Source: JBDROU01 sp043809745 [NCBI: bacterium]
GTDB taxonomy: Bacteria > Elusimicrobiota > JBDRMW01
Assembly (NCBI GenBank): GCA_043809745.1
Contig: JBDROU010000093.1
Span: forward strand, 1-27,953
Length of the DNA: 27,953 nucleotides
Reading direction: 5' to 3'
In this document: positions 8,721 through 17,463 of the stretch, one piece after another
Layout of the letters: every line of letters begins with the position of its first letter
How positions within the stretch are numbered: the stretch's first letter is position 1
Translations under genes and position numbers: made by a program
Notes under the pieces: model-generated
Database searches by the model: none
The model's input: only the letters and a program-made list of their open reading frames with translations
Told to the model about the DNA's origin: nothing

Positions 8721-9245
8721 ATGAAAGAAATTGAAGTGAAAATTTTAGAAATTGATAAAGACAAAGTTATTCGGCAGCTTAAGGATTTGGGTGCAAAGAA
8801 AGTATTTGACGGCACACTTTCGGACAGTCATTTTGATTTTAGCGATAAAACTTTAAGGAAAGAAGGTAAACTGTTAAGAATAAGAGTAAAGGGAGATAAG
8901 TTATTTCTAACATATAAAGAGCCTGTTGATAAATCCAAAGCAAAAATCATGGAAGAACATGAGATCTCTTTACAAGCGGGCCATTATGATAAATTAAAAT
9001 CTTTAATTATTAAGACAGGGCTTAAAGAAAAAAAGCAAGTTCCAAAAAAAAGAATCTCATTTCGTTTAGAAGATGTCATCTTTGAAATTGACACTTTTGA
9101 AGGTATACCGCCGTTTCTTGAAATAGAAGCTCCAAGCATTGAAAGAATAAAAGAGTATGTTGAAAAACTTTCTTTTTCAATGGATGATGTAAAACCGTGG
9201 AATACTTTTGATGTATTTAAATATTACAAAAAAATTATTCCATAA
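8721..9245 (+). CDS. CYTH-domain protein (class IV adenylate cyclase-like / triphosphatase family)
   Basis: The 174-residue protein opens with the diagnostic CYTH motif ExExK (E3-I-E5-V-K7). Other conserved tunnel strands follow: LLRIRVKGDKLFLTYKEP (~51-68), EEHEIS (~80-85), KKRISF (~110-115) and FEIDTFEG...FLEIEAPS (~121-138). CYTH enzymes bind triphosphates with a metal ion and include class IV adenylate cyclases, thiamine triphosphatases and inorganic triphosphatases. The order and length match the CyaB/class IV cyclase-like subgroup, but the sequence alone does not separate cyclase from triphosphatase activity. It is a monocistronic gene with its own promoter. No strong Shine-Dalgarno is seen. 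It is followed by a 270-base gap before nrdR. Confidence 0.85.
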   Translation: MKEIEVKILEIDKDKVIRQLKDLGAKKVFDGTLSDSHFDFSDKTLRKEGKLLRIRVKGDKLFLTYKEPVDKSKAKIMEEHEISLQAGHYDKLKSLIIKTGLKEKKQVPKKRISFRLEDVIFEIDTFEGIPPFLEIEAPSIERIKEYVEKLSFSMDDVKPWNTFDVFKYYKKIIP

Positions 9246-9332
9246 AACAAAAATCTTATTACGCATTCTTTTCTTTTTTCACTCAATAGATAGGCAAATT
9301 TTTTTGATTTTAGCGACAATCCCTCCAACTAC

Positions 9333-9361
9333 TTGACATACAAAATATAGTATGGTATAGT
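9333..9361 (+). promoter_or_regulatory. Strong sigma70-type promoter upstream of nrdR
   Basis: Perfect TTGACA (9333-9338), 17 bases, TATAGT (9356-9361). The predicted start is near 9368, giving an nrdR leader of about 150 bases that contains the two candidate NrdR boxes. An imperfect NrdR-box-like sequence (9340-9355) also overlaps the spacer. Confidence 0.65.
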
Positions 9362-9411
9362 TGTTGATGCCTCATATATAGTAGTTGATCAACTGGTTGA
9401 AAATTTCGAAT

Positions 9412-9427
9412 ATACAACATGTTGTGT
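9412..9427 (+). promoter_or_regulatory. Candidate NrdR box 1
   Basis: ATACAACATGTTGTGT matches the NrdR-box consensus acaCwAtATaTwGtgt at 13 of 16 positions by eye, including the whole conserved core C-w-A..A-T..T-w-G. It has a 12-base perfect palindrome (ACAACATGTTGT) at its centre. It lies about 90 bases upstream of nrdR. Confidence 0.55.
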
Positions 9428-9441
9428 TTTTGAAAAGTGAT

Positions 9442-9457
9442 ATACAATATATCGTCG
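9442..9457 (+). promoter_or_regulatory. Candidate NrdR box 2
   Basis: ATACAATATATCGTCG matches the same consensus at about 12 of 16 positions, with nearly all of the core CAATATAT.G. It starts exactly 30 bases after box 1, which agrees with the roughly three-helical-turn spacing known for paired NrdR boxes and so strengthens both calls. Confidence 0.55.
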
Positions 9458-9517
9458 CAGGATTTTTGCTGGTTATTTTAGCTGTTTGTGTGTCCTTATA
9501 ATTTTGGAGGAAGTTTA

Positions 9518-9988
9518 ATGAAGTGTCCGTATTGCAGTAGTGAAGAAGATAAAGTAATCAATTCCCGTCCCCAAGAATATCAAGCAGTAATACGAAGAAG
9601 ACGCGAGTGTATGAAGTGCCATCGCAGGTTTACAACTTACGAGCGTTTTGAAGTTACTCACCTGATGGTGATCAAATCTGATAATAGGTTGGATCCGTTT
9701 GATAAAGAGAAGGTAAGAAGAGGAATAGTTAGGGCTTGTCAGAAAAGGCCGGTTTCAAGCGAAACAATAGAAAAAATTATTGTTGAAATAGAATATGAAC
9801 TGCAGGAATACGTTATGGAAGTGCCATCGAGTGTTATTGGCGAAAAGGTATTAAAGAAATTATATGATGTGGATTCAGTAGCATATATAAGATTTGCGTC
9901 TGTGTATAGAAAATTTAATGATGTCAATACTTTTATGAATGAGCTTGAAAAATTAAAAAGTAAAAAAGATTCTGTTATTGCTAAATAG
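9518..9988 (+). CDS. nrdR: Transcriptional repressor NrdR
   Basis: A 156-residue protein with the standard NrdR layout. The N-terminal zinc ribbon is MKCPYC (C3, C6) and CMKCHRRF (C31, C34), with the RRRREC DNA-binding stretch between; an ATP-cone follows at ~49-139 (VIKSDNRLDPFDKEKVRRGI...YIRFASVYRKF). NrdR senses the ATP/dATP balance and represses ribonucleotide reductase genes through paired NrdR boxes. I chose ATG 9518 because GGAGG (9506-9510) lies 7 bases upstream and MKCPYC is the universal NrdR start; an in-frame ATG at 9488 adds ten residues with no support. Two candidate NrdR boxes upstream suggest autoregulation. The reductase gene nrdJ follows 142 bases downstream. Confidence 0.95.
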   Translation: MKCPYCSSEEDKVINSRPQEYQAVIRRRRECMKCHRRFTTYERFEVTHLMVIKSDNRLDPFDKEKVRRGIVRACQKRPVSSETIEKIIVEIEYELQEYVMEVPSSVIGEKVLKKLYDVDSVAYIRFASVYRKFNDVNTFMNELEKLKSKKDSVIAK

Positions 9989-10130
9989 ATACTATAATTT
10001 ACGCTATTAGCAATTACTAATGATTTAAAATAATTATTTCCGGTTAATCTGCTGGATTCAATTATGCTTTTTTGTTAGCAATCAGAAACTCATTTTATTA
10101 AATAATAACAAATTACTTCAGGGGGATTGC

Positions 10131-12431
10131 ATGGCGACAACATTGCAAAAAGAAAAAATTACTGAAAGAGCGAAACTTCAACTCTCACCGAACGCCAAGG
10201 TTGTATTAAATAAACGTTATCTAGTGAAAAATCAGTCGGGCGAGGTAATAGAAGAACCAGAAGATATGTTCTGGAGGGTGTGCAGGAATGTCGCTCAGGC
10301 GGATTTGCTGTATAACCCGGAAGTGGATGTGGAAAAAGTTGCTGAGGAGTTTTATTTGCTGCTTTCAAGTTTGCAGTTTATGCCGAATTCACCCACATTG
10401 ATGAATGCTGGAAGAGAATTGCAGCAGCTTTCTGCTTGTTTTGTTCTTCCTATAGAAGACTCTATGGATTCAATTTTTGAAACCCTTAAGGAAACGGCTA
10501 TGATACACAAATCCGGCGGCGGTACGGGATTTTCCTTTAATAGGTTAAGACCCCGTAACGATATGGTTCAATCGACTAAGGGTGTTTCTTCAGGCCCTGT
10601 GTCATTTATGCAGGTTTTTAATGCAGCAACAGAAGCTATAAAACAAGGCGGCACCAGGCGCGGTGCAAATATGGGGATTTTGAGCGTTGATCATCCCAAT
10701 ATAATTGAATTTATTAAGTGTAAGGATAATAATTCTGCGATTACAAATTTTAATATTTCGGTTGGGATAACAAGCGAGTTTATGAATGCTGTCGCGGAAG
10801 ACCGTGAATATGCGCTTCGCAACCCCCGCACAAAGGAACCGGTTGGGAAATTGAAAGCTTCAGAGGTATTTGATCTTATTGTTGATCAGGCATGGAAAAA
10901 CGGTGAACCGGGGATTATATTCTTTGATAATTTAAATAAAGATAATCCAACGCCTAAACTTGGAGAGATAGAATCAACAAACCCGTGCGGTGAACAGCCG
11001 CTTCTCCCATATGAAAGCTGCAATTTAGGTTCAATAAATTTAGGCAAGATGGTAGTAGGTATCAACGGGTCCGCTGATGTTGATTGGGAGCATCTGGCTT
11101 ATGTTGCGAAAACTGCGGTGCATTTTTTAGATAATATTATTGATGTCAATAAATTCCCAATAAAAAAGATTGAGAAAATGACAAAGTCCAACCGGAAAAT
11201 CGGACTGGGTGTTATGGGTTGGGCTGATATGCTGGCCCAGCTTCGCATCCCTTACGCTTCAGAAAGGGCATTAGCTTTAAGTGAGAAGATTATGAATTTT
11301 ATCAGAGAGAATGCGCGCGCTAAATCTAAAGAATTATCTGACCAAAGGGGTCCATTCCCGAATTTTAAGGATAGTATTTATTCACAAGGATCCGGTATGA
11401 GAAATGCTACCGTTACCACAATAGCGCCGACCGGGACAATAGGTATTATATCCAACGCTTCAGGCGGGGTGGAGCCTTTCTTCTCATTAGTTTATACAAG
11501 GGCTAATGTGCTGGATAACGATGAATTGCTTGAGGTCAATCCTTATTTCGAGCAGGTCTGTAAAGAAAAGGGGATATATTCCAAAGAGTTGATGAAAGAG
11601 GTTTCTAAACACGGCAGTATACAGAATATAGATTCGATACCGCAGGATATTAAGGATGCATTTCAAGTTTCGCATGATATTAGTCCGGAGTGGCATGTAA
11701 AGATGCAGGCTGCTTTTCAGAAATATACGGATAACGCGGTTTCCAAAACTGTTAATTTTCCAAATAGCGCGACTAAGGAAGATATTGCTAAAGTATATAA
11801 GATGGCTCACAGGACCGGATGTAAGGGAGTTACCGTTTATCGCGACGGAAGCCGCGAACAGCAGGTCCTTAATGTTGGAATAGGTGTTAAAAATAAAAAG
11901 GAAGAGGAAGAAGAAGCAAAAAAATTATCCAGAAGGGTAAGGCCTAAGATTACATTAGGATCGACGCTTAAGATGGTAACCGGATGCGGCAATATGTATG
12001 TTACCATAAATGAAGATGAGAACGGTCCTTGTGAATTATTTACACAATTAGGGAAATCCGGGGGTTGTATAGCTTCGCAAGCAGAAGCGGTTGGAAGGCT
12101 TGTTTCGCTGGCTCTAAGAAGTAATATAAAGTTCGAGCAGATAATAGGTCAGTTAAAAGGGATTAGATGTCCTTCTCCTACGCTTGGGGAGGGCGGCGCT
12201 GTGCTTTCTTGCGCGGATGCTATAGCAAAAGCGATAGAGGCGTATTTAAAAGAAAAAGATAATCCGGGGCTTTTTACTGCAAAGACTGCTTCAAATAAAA
12301 ATCCGGGCGCTGCTAAAGTTAAAAAAGAGTATGTTGGGACTTGTCCTGAATGTCCCGAATGCGGCGGAATGCTTGAATTCTGCGAAGGTTGCGTGACCTG
12401 CAGATCCTGCGGATTCTCCAGATGCTATTAA
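10131..12431 (+). CDS. nrdJ: Adenosylcobalamin-dependent (class II) ribonucleoside reductase
   Basis: A 766-residue class II reductase that turns ribonucleotides into deoxyribonucleotides using a radical generated from coenzyme B12. Visible active-site residues are Cys103 (QLSACFVLP) and Cys297 (ESCNLGS) as the redox pair, Asn284 and Glu288, and the thiyl-radical Cys286 in STNPCGEQPL; the 11-residue spacing from Cys286 to Cys297 is typical. HKSGGGTGFSFNRLRP (126-141) and QGGTRRGANMG (172-182) form the substrate region, and IAPTGTIGIISNASGG binds phosphate. The C-terminus is a Cys-rich tail (CPECPECGG...CRSCGFSRCY) resembling a zinc ribbon with the swinging thiols. AGGGGG precedes ATG 10131. 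It follows nrdR and is followed 20 bases later by a dCTP deaminase-like gene. There is no AdoCbl riboswitch in the 142-base gap upstream. Confidence 0.95.
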   Translation: MATTLQKEKITERAKLQLSPNAKVVLNKRYLVKNQSGEVIEEPEDMFWRVCRNVAQADLLYNPEVDVEKVAEEFYLLLSSLQFMPNSPTLMNAGRELQQLSACFVLPIEDSMDSIFETLKETAMIHKSGGGTGFSFNRLRPRNDMVQSTKGVSSGPVSFMQVFNAATEAIKQGGTRRGANMGILSVDHPNIIEFIKCKDNNSAITNFNISVGITSEFMNAVAEDREYALRNPRTKEPVGKLKASEVFDLIVDQAWKNGEPGIIFFDNLNKDNPTPKLGEIESTNPCGEQPLLPYESCNLGSINLGKMVVGINGSADVDWEHLAYVAKTAVHFLDNIIDVNKFPIKKIEKMTKSNRKIGLGVMGWADMLAQLRIPYASERALALSEKIMNFIRENARAKSKELSDQRGPFPNFKDSIYSQGSGMRNATVTTIAPTGTIGIISNASGGVEPFFSLVYTRANVLDNDELLEVNPYFEQVCKEKGIYSKELMKEVSKHGSIQNIDSIPQDIKDAFQVSHDISPEWHVKMQAAFQKYTDNAVSKTVNFPNSATKEDIAKVYKMAHRTGCKGVTVYRDGSREQQVLNVGIGVKNKKEEEEEAKKLSRRVRPKITLGSTLKMVTGCGNMYVTINEDENGPCELFTQLGKSGGCIASQAEAVGRLVSLALRSNIKFEQIIGQLKGIRCPSPTLGEGGAVLSCADAIAKAIEAYLKEKDNPGLFTAKTASNKNPGAAKVKKEYVGTCPECPECGGMLEFCEGCVTCRSCGFSRCY

Positions 12432-12451
12432 TTTGGGAATAAGGAATATTT

Positions 12452-13009
12452 ATGCCAATTAAAGCTGATTCATGGATAACAGCTTCCGCTAAAAAGAAGA
12501 AAATTATAGAACCGTTTAATGAAGGACTTAATAATAAAGGTGTTATATCTTACGGGGTTTCATCGTACGGATATGATTTCAGATTGGGATTCAAGTTTAA
12601 AGAACCTGTTGATGAGAAATCCAAAGCGGTTGATCCAAAAGATATGGCTGCTTTTAAGTTTAAGTCATTTGAGAGCAAAGAGCCCTTTTATATAAAGGAA
12701 AACAGCATCATTATTGCGCAGAGCCTTGAATTCTTCAGAATACCAAAAAAAGTTCTGGGTATTTGTTTTGGGAAATCTACTTATTCCAGATGCGGCCTTC
12801 TGGTAAACATTACGCCGCTTGAACCGGAATGGGAGGGAATAATTACTTTCCCGCTTATAAATAATTCTTCCCATCCAATTAAAGTATATCCGGGTGAGGG
12901 TATAGCTCAGGTAATCTTTATTGAGAGCGATACTGTTTGCAGCACATCTTACGCGGATCGAAAAGGGAAATACCAAAGCCAAAAAGAAATCACACTATCT
13001 AAAGTATAA
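12452..13009 (+). CDS. dcd: dCTP deaminase-like protein (catalytic Glu replaced by Pro)
   Basis: A 185-residue member of the Dcd/dUTPase trimeric fold: GVISYGVSSYGYDFRLG (30-46), ICFGKSTYSRCGLLVNITPL (104-123), EPEWEG (124-129), YPGEGIAQVIF (146-156) and the C-terminal SYADRKGKYQSQ that closes the active site. Dcd deaminates dCTP to dUTP to supply dTTP synthesis. Ser109 and Arg113 match E. coli Ser111 and Arg115. However, the strand after WEG reads IITFPLINN where homologues have a TLEF/VLEF-type stretch, so the position of E. coli catalytic Glu138 is Pro134. Either chemistry is shifted, another residue replaces it, or activity is lost. The gene starts 20 bases after nrdJ with AAGGA in front of ATG, so it is co-transcribed with the reductase. 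Confidence 0.85.
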   Translation: MPIKADSWITASAKKKKIIEPFNEGLNNKGVISYGVSSYGYDFRLGFKFKEPVDEKSKAVDPKDMAAFKFKSFESKEPFYIKENSIIIAQSLEFFRIPKKVLGICFGKSTYSRCGLLVNITPLEPEWEGIITFPLINNSSHPIKVYPGEGIAQVIFIESDTVCSTSYADRKGKYQSQKEITLSKV

Positions 13010-13052
13010 AAAAAGGCGTTGAAAAGTGCCTAGCCCTTTTTATTAGAAATCC

Positions 13053-13114
13053 TAATTCTGCAAATCAGCAAAAATATTATTTTGTGCTGTTTTGGTATAG
13101 GCTTTGCAGAGTTA
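13053..13114. repeat. Long inverted repeat between dcd and guaB3
   Basis: TAATTCTGCAAA (13053-13064) pairs with TTTGCAGAGTTA (13103-13114) over 12 base pairs with one G-T wobble. The 38-base interior contains a second hairpin, CAGCA (13066-13070) with TGCTG (13085-13089). No T-run follows on either strand. It lies upstream of the guaB3 promoter, so it would be in the 3' end of the nrdJ-dcd transcript or act as DNA. Besides this and the promoter, 13010-13226 shows only a weak terminator-like AGGC...GCCT just after dcd. Confidence 0.5.
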
Positions 13115-13149
13115 AAAAGTAAAACAGGCGAACTCTATAAATTTATTTA

Positions 13150-13178
13150 TTGATTAATTTGAAAAATTTTCTTATAAT
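13150..13178 (+). promoter_or_regulatory. Sigma70-type promoter for guaB3
   Basis: TTGATT (13150-13155), 17 bases, perfect TATAAT (13173-13178). The predicted start near 13185 gives a leader of about 42 bases. Confidence 0.6.
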
Positions 13179-13226
13179 TCTTGTTTATAAATCAATTATT
13201 ATTGAATTACTTTTGGGGGATTTTAT

Positions 13227-14387
13227 ATGGCTTTTTTCATTGGAAGAGACAGGGAAGCAAGGAGAAGTTACGGATTTGATGAGGTGGCATTAGTTCCTGG
13301 AAAATTAACAATTAATCCAAAGGAGGTTGATGTTACCGCGAAAATTGGAGGTATTAAATTAGATATACCAATTATAGCTTCAGCAATGGATGGTGTTGTT
13401 GATACAAATTTTGCTAAAGAAATGGGGAAACTCGGCGGTCTTGCTGTGCTTCATTTAGAAGGGGTTCAAACCAGGTATGAGAAACCCGAAGAGGTTATAA
13501 ATCAATTAGTTAAAGCTAAGCCTGAGGAAGCTACAAAATTGATCCAAGAAATATACAGTGAAGATATAAAAGAGCATTTAATAGAAAAGAGAATAAAAGA
13601 AATAAAAAAATCAGGCGCGCTGGCTGCCGTATCAGTGATCCCTAAAAGAGCTGAACAATTTGGAGACATATCCGTGCGAGCAGGGGTTGATGTTCTTTTT
13701 ATTCAATCAACGGTTACCACCGTTCAGCATGTATCTTCAGAGTATGAGATGGTGGATTTTTCAAGGATATGCAAAAAGTTGAAAGTCCCTGTTGTTATAG
13801 GTAATTGCGTAAATTATGACGCAGCGTTAGATTTAATGGGAACGGGTTGCGCAGGTATATTAGTGGGGATAGGCCCCGGTGCGGCATGTACAACAAGGGG
13901 TGTTCTAGGCATGGGAGTTCCTCAAGTCACAGCAACAATTGATTGCGCGGCTGCCAGAGATTATTATCACAAAAAAACAGGTAAATATGTTTCAGTTATT
14001 ACTGATGGAGGAATGGCCGTTTCAGGAGATATATGCAAAGCCTTTGCAAGCGGAGCGGATTTAGTAATGATAGGTTCAGGATTGGCCAGAGCTGAAGAGG
14101 CGCCAGGCAAGGGTTACCATTGGGGGATGGCGACACCTGACAGAAATCTCCCCAGAGGTACCAGGATATTTGTTGGGACTATGGCTAAGCTGAAAGAAAT
14201 TTTGTTAGGACCTGCTATTGTTGATGACGGTTCGCAAAACTTGGTTGGAGCTCTTAGAATTAGCATGGGATCGTTGGGAGCAAAGAATATTAAAGAGATG
14301 CAGCTTGTAGAGATAATCATCGCCCCGGATATAAAAACCGAAGGCAAGGTTTACCAGAAGGCCCAAAAACTAGGCATGGGGAAATAA
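13227..14387 (+). CDS. guaB3: GuaB3-family IMP dehydrogenase
   Basis: A 386-residue IMPDH/GMPR-type TIM barrel. Recognisable elements are the N-terminal YGFDEVALVPG (15-25), IIASAMDGVVD (49-59), the catalytic loop GIGPGAACTTRGVLG (214-228) with Cys221 as nucleophile, and DGGMAVSGDICKA (260-272) for phosphate binding. There are no CBS/Bateman domains between barrel strands; instead a ~40-residue helical insert rich in Lys/Glu (about 90-130). This matches the GuaB3 subfamily known from actinobacteria and cyanobacteria, where NAD-dependent IMP to XMP activity has been reported. It would feed GTP synthesis. GGGGGA lies 6 bases before the ATG, and the gene has its own promoter. The nucleotide-supply theme matches the preceding nrd genes. 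Confidence 0.85.
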   Translation: MAFFIGRDREARRSYGFDEVALVPGKLTINPKEVDVTAKIGGIKLDIPIIASAMDGVVDTNFAKEMGKLGGLAVLHLEGVQTRYEKPEEVINQLVKAKPEEATKLIQEIYSEDIKEHLIEKRIKEIKKSGALAAVSVIPKRAEQFGDISVRAGVDVLFIQSTVTTVQHVSSEYEMVDFSRICKKLKVPVVIGNCVNYDAALDLMGTGCAGILVGIGPGAACTTRGVLGMGVPQVTATIDCAAARDYYHKKTGKYVSVITDGGMAVSGDICKAFASGADLVMIGSGLARAEEAPGKGYHWGMATPDRNLPRGTRIFVGTMAKLKEILLGPAIVDDGSQNLVGALRISMGSLGAKNIKEMQLVEIIIAPDIKTEGKVYQKAQKLGMGK

Positions 14388-14512
14388 GAGTTTATTATAT
14401 ATTTGAAAAATATTTGGAACTTCTAACCTAAACGACTGTTATAATCATTTCTAATATTGTTGGCGGTTAAAAAATAATCTTGAGCGATCTTATTATATTC
14501 GTTATTTAAATA

Positions 14513-17326
14513 ATGCAAACTGATTCGATCTATATTAAAGGCGCCCGCGCGCACAATCTCAAAAACATAAGCCTTAAGATTCCCAGAAATAAGCTTGTGG
14601 TTATTACCGGGCTTTCCGGCTCCGGGAAATCATCGCTTGCTTTTGATACTATTTATGCTGAAGGTCAGCGTCGGTACGTGGAAAGCCTATCAGCCTATGC
14701 CCGCCAGTTTCTGGAATTGATGGAGAAACCGGATGTTGATTTAATAGAAGGCCTATCTCCTGCAATCTCAATTGAACAAAGGAGTCCTTCTCATAACCCG
14801 CGTTCAACAGTCGGTACTGTAACCGAAATTTATGATTACTTGAGGCTTTTGTATGCGCGTATAGGTAAACCGCATTGCCCGGATTGCGGAAGAGAAATTA
14901 AAACCCAATCCGCGCAGGCAGTAATAAATGATATATTGAAATTTCCACAAGGCACAAAGCTGCAGGTTTATTCACCTATAATAAGAGGCCGTAAGGGTGA
15001 ATTTAAGGATTTATTCGGCAATATCAGGAAGAAAGGGTTTCTTAAGGTAAGGGTAGATGGTAAACTTGCTGAACTTTCTGAAAAGATAATTTTAGCTAAA
15101 TATAAGAATCATACTATCGAGATACTTATTGATAGGTTGACCGTATCTGATAAAGAAAGGGAGAGAATTGCAGATGCTGTTGAACTTGCTTTAAGAGAAA
15201 GCGGCGGTCATGTTTTAGTTGAAGTTATTTATGAAAAGGAGAAAAAGGTAGAGCCTCATTTGTACAGCGAGCATTTCTCATGCGCGCATTGCGGGGTAAG
15301 CTTGCCTGATTTGGAGCCAAGGCTGTTCTCGTTTAATTCGCCATTTGGAGCGTGTCCTGAATGTGATGGCCTGGGCAATAAAGTTGAGGTTGATGAAGAT
15401 CTGATTGTTCCTAATAAGGGCCTATCAATTAGGCACGGCGCGCTTGTGCCATGGTCTAATCCTATAACCACGCGTACACACCGATGGAAAGGCGCCTGGA
15501 GCGGCTGGTATGCAGAATTATTGGATGAAGTAAGCAAAGACCATAAAATAAATCTTGATAAACCATTCAATCAATTAAGCCGTGAAGAAAGAGATATAAT
15601 TTTTTATGGTGATGGTAATTTCGAAGGCGTCATAACTAATATGAAAAGACGCTATAAGGAAACCGAATCTGAGTATGTAAGAAACGAGATTTATAATACC
15701 TATATGCGAAAGCATCTGTGTCCTGCCTGCAAGGGCGGCAGGTTAAGAAAAGAAGCAAGACACGTGCTGATTAAAGATAAATCTATTATCGATTTAACAA
15801 ACCAATCCATTAACCATATACTCGAATTTTTTGAAGGGTTAAAGCTTGGTTCATTGGAACATAAGATTGCCTTCCAAATATTAAAGGAGATTAAGAGCAG
15901 AGTTAAATTTCTAATAAATGTCGGCCTTGATTACCTTACCTTGCATAGGGAGACTATGACTCTTTCCGGAGGCGAAGCGCAGAGGATACATCTGGCAACA
16001 CAGATTGGTTCTGGGCTCGTGGGTGTCCTTTATGTATTGGATGAACCAACTATAGGCCTGCACGAGCGTGATAATAAAAAACTTTTGGATACGCTTATCC
16101 ATCTTAGAGATTTAGGTAATACACTGATAGTCGTAGAGCACGATAGATCTACCATAGAAAGCGCTGATCATATAATCGATTTGGGTCCTGGGGCAGGTAT
16201 ACACGGAGGATCAATAATTGCAAGTGGATCCCCAAAAGAAGTCATAGAGAATCCAAGTTCACTGACCGGGCAGTACCTGAAAGGGGAGTTAACAATCCCG
16301 ATACCGGAGAAAAGAAGAAAACCCAATGGGAAATATTTAGTTATAAAAGGCGCGGCCCAATTTAACTTAAAAAATATTGATGTGGAATTCCCGCTGGGAT
16401 CGTTCATATGTGTAAGCGGCGTATCCGGTTCAGGTAAATCTACATTAATACATGAGATACTTTATAAAGGGGTTGCTAATAAGCTGTATGGATCAAAAGA
16501 ACTGCCGGGGAAACATAAAAGTATAATTGGTTTGCAGCATATTGATAAAATGGTGATTGTGGATCAAACACCTATAGGCAGAACCCCTCGCTCAAATCCT
16601 GCGACATATACCGGTGTTTACAGCCCGATAAGGGATTTATTTGCGCAGCTGCCTGAAGCAAAAAGGCGCGGTTATAAACCGGGAAGATTTTCATTCAATG
16701 TTAAAGGAGGGAGATGCGAGAACTGCCAGGGTGACGGTATCATAAAAATTGAGATGCAGTTTCTCCCGGATGTTTATGTAAGATGCGAGGTTTGCCAGGG
16801 GAAACGCTTCAATGATGAGACGCTTAATGCGCGTTATAAAGGGAAAAATATTGCGGAAGTTTTGGACATGACCGTGGAGACAGCTTTGGATTTTTTTAAG
16901 AATATTCCCAGAGTAAAACATATACTTCAGATGATTAATGATGTAGGTTTAGGTTATATTGCATTAGGGCAGTCCGCAACCACACTTTCGGGCGGGGAAG
17001 CTCAGCGTGTTAAACTTGCAAGTGAGCTCTGCAGAAGGGCGACAGGCAAGACAGTGTATATACTGGATGAACCGACCACAGGACTTCATTTCGCGGATGT
17101 CGGTAAATTGCTGGCTGTTTTGCAGAAGTTGGTAGATATGGGAAATACCGTAATTGTAATAGAACACAATATGGAAGTCTTAAAAATCGCAGATTGGATA
17201 GTGGATTTGGGTCCCGGCGGCGGTGAAGCCGGCGGGAACCTTGTTGCTGAAGGTTCGCCTGAAGAGATTATTAAATCAAAATCCTCTTTTACTGCAAAAT
17301 TCTTGAAAGATTATCTGGTAAAATAA
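14513..17326 (+). CDS. uvrA: UvrABC excinuclease subunit A
   Basis: A 937-residue full-length UvrA, the damage-recognition ATPase of nucleotide excision repair. It carries both ABC ATPase halves: Walker [10 protein letters not shown] (33-41) and GVSGSGKST (~636); signatures [12 protein letters not shown] (~484) and [12 protein letters not shown] (~825); and Walker B regions [13 protein letters not shown] and [10 protein letters not shown]. Zinc-binding cysteines are present (CPDCG ~122; CAHCG and CPECDGLG ~256-285; CPACKGG ~402; CENCQGDG and CEVCQGKRF ~735-763). The UvrB-binding and insertion domains lie in between. ATG 14513 gives the usual [16 protein letters not shown] start, with only a weak Shine-Dalgarno. 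I see no SOS box or convincing promoter in the 125-base gap upstream. Transcription ends at the terminator 17336-17364. Confidence 0.97.
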   Translation: MQTDSIYIKGARAHNLKNISLKIPRNKLVVITGLSGSGKSSLAFDTIYAEGQRRYVESLSAYARQFLELMEKPDVDLIEGLSPAISIEQRSPSHNPRSTVGTVTEIYDYLRLLYARIGKPHCPDCGREIKTQSAQAVINDILKFPQGTKLQVYSPIIRGRKGEFKDLFGNIRKKGFLKVRVDGKLAELSEKIILAKYKNHTIEILIDRLTVSDKERERIADAVELALRESGGHVLVEVIYEKEKKVEPHLYSEHFSCAHCGVSLPDLEPRLFSFNSPFGACPECDGLGNKVEVDEDLIVPNKGLSIRHGALVPWSNPITTRTHRWKGAWSGWYAELLDEVSKDHKINLDKPFNQLSREERDIIFYGDGNFEGVITNMKRRYKETESEYVRNEIYNTYMRKHLCPACKGGRLRKEARHVLIKDKSIIDLTNQSINHILEFFEGLKLGSLEHKIAFQILKEIKSRVKFLINVGLDYLTLHRETMTLSGGEAQRIHLATQIGSGLVGVLYVLDEPTIGLHERDNKKLLDTLIHLRDLGNTLIVVEHDRSTIESADHIIDLGPGAGIHGGSIIASGSPKEVIENPSSLTGQYLKGELTIPIPEKRRKPNGKYLVIKGAAQFNLKNIDVEFPLGSFICVSGVSGSGKSTLIHEILYKGVANKLYGSKELPGKHKSIIGLQHIDKMVIVDQTPIGRTPRSNPATYTGVYSPIRDLFAQLPEAKRRGYKPGRFSFNVKGGRCENCQGDGIIKIEMQFLPDVYVRCEVCQGKRFNDETLNARYKGKNIAEVLDMTVETALDFFKNIPRVKHILQMINDVGLGYIALGQSATTLSGGEAQRVKLASELCRRATGKTVYILDEPTTGLHFADVGKLLAVLQKLVDMGNTVIVIEHNMEVLKIADWIVDLGPGGGEAGGNLVAEGSPEEIIKSKSSFTAKFLKDYLVK

Positions 17327-17335
17327 ATTCTGGTG

Positions 17336-17364
17336 CCTAAATACTATTTACTTTTAGGTTTTTT
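17336..17364 (+). terminator. Rho-independent terminator after uvrA
   Basis: CCTAAA (17336-17341) pairs perfectly with TTTAGG (17353-17358) around an 11-base loop and is followed by six T's (17359-17364). It lies 10 bases after the uvrA stop. Confidence 0.7.
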
Positions 17365-17399
17365 AAAGTTAACATCTTAAGTTGTATTATATCGATATT

Positions 17400-17428
17400 G
17401 TGACATTGGTTGCGAATTCTAGTATATT
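17400..17428 (+). promoter_or_regulatory. Upstream promoter of the MerR-receiver gene
   Basis: GTGACA (17400-17405), 17 bases, TATATT (17423-17428). A start near 17435 would give a leader of about 29 bases, but there is no Shine-Dalgarno in it. Confidence 0.45.
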
Positions 17429-17429
17429 A

Positions 17430-17457
17430 TTGACAAATATTTTTATTATTGTAAAAT
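17430..17457 (+). promoter_or_regulatory. Proximal promoter predicting a leaderless mRNA
   Basis: Perfect TTGACA (17430-17435), 16 bases, TAAAAT (17452-17457). The -10 ends only 6 bases before the ATG at 17464, so transcription would start at or within a base or two of the start codon. This agrees with the lack of a Shine-Dalgarno. Confidence 0.55.
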
Positions 17458-17463
17458 CTATTT

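Noticed and set aside
9989-10130. Possible adenosylcobalamin riboswitch ahead of the B12-dependent reductase
   Set aside because: The 142-base gap is too short and shows no B12-box-like conserved core. A TATAAT at 9993-9998 lacks a convincing -35 element.
13010-13045. Intrinsic terminator just after dcd
   Set aside because: Only a 4-bp AGGC/GCCT stem, and the following CTTTTT tract is offset by several bases; too weak to list as a terminator.
13179-13226. Purine riboswitch in the guaB3 leader
   Set aside because: The leader after the predicted start is about 42 bases, too short for the three-way junction, and no conserved loop sequences are seen.
14388-14512. Promoter or SOS box upstream of uvrA
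   Set aside because: TATAAT at about 14451 has its best -35 (TTGGAA) 20 bases away, which is too far, and no LexA-type palindrome is present.
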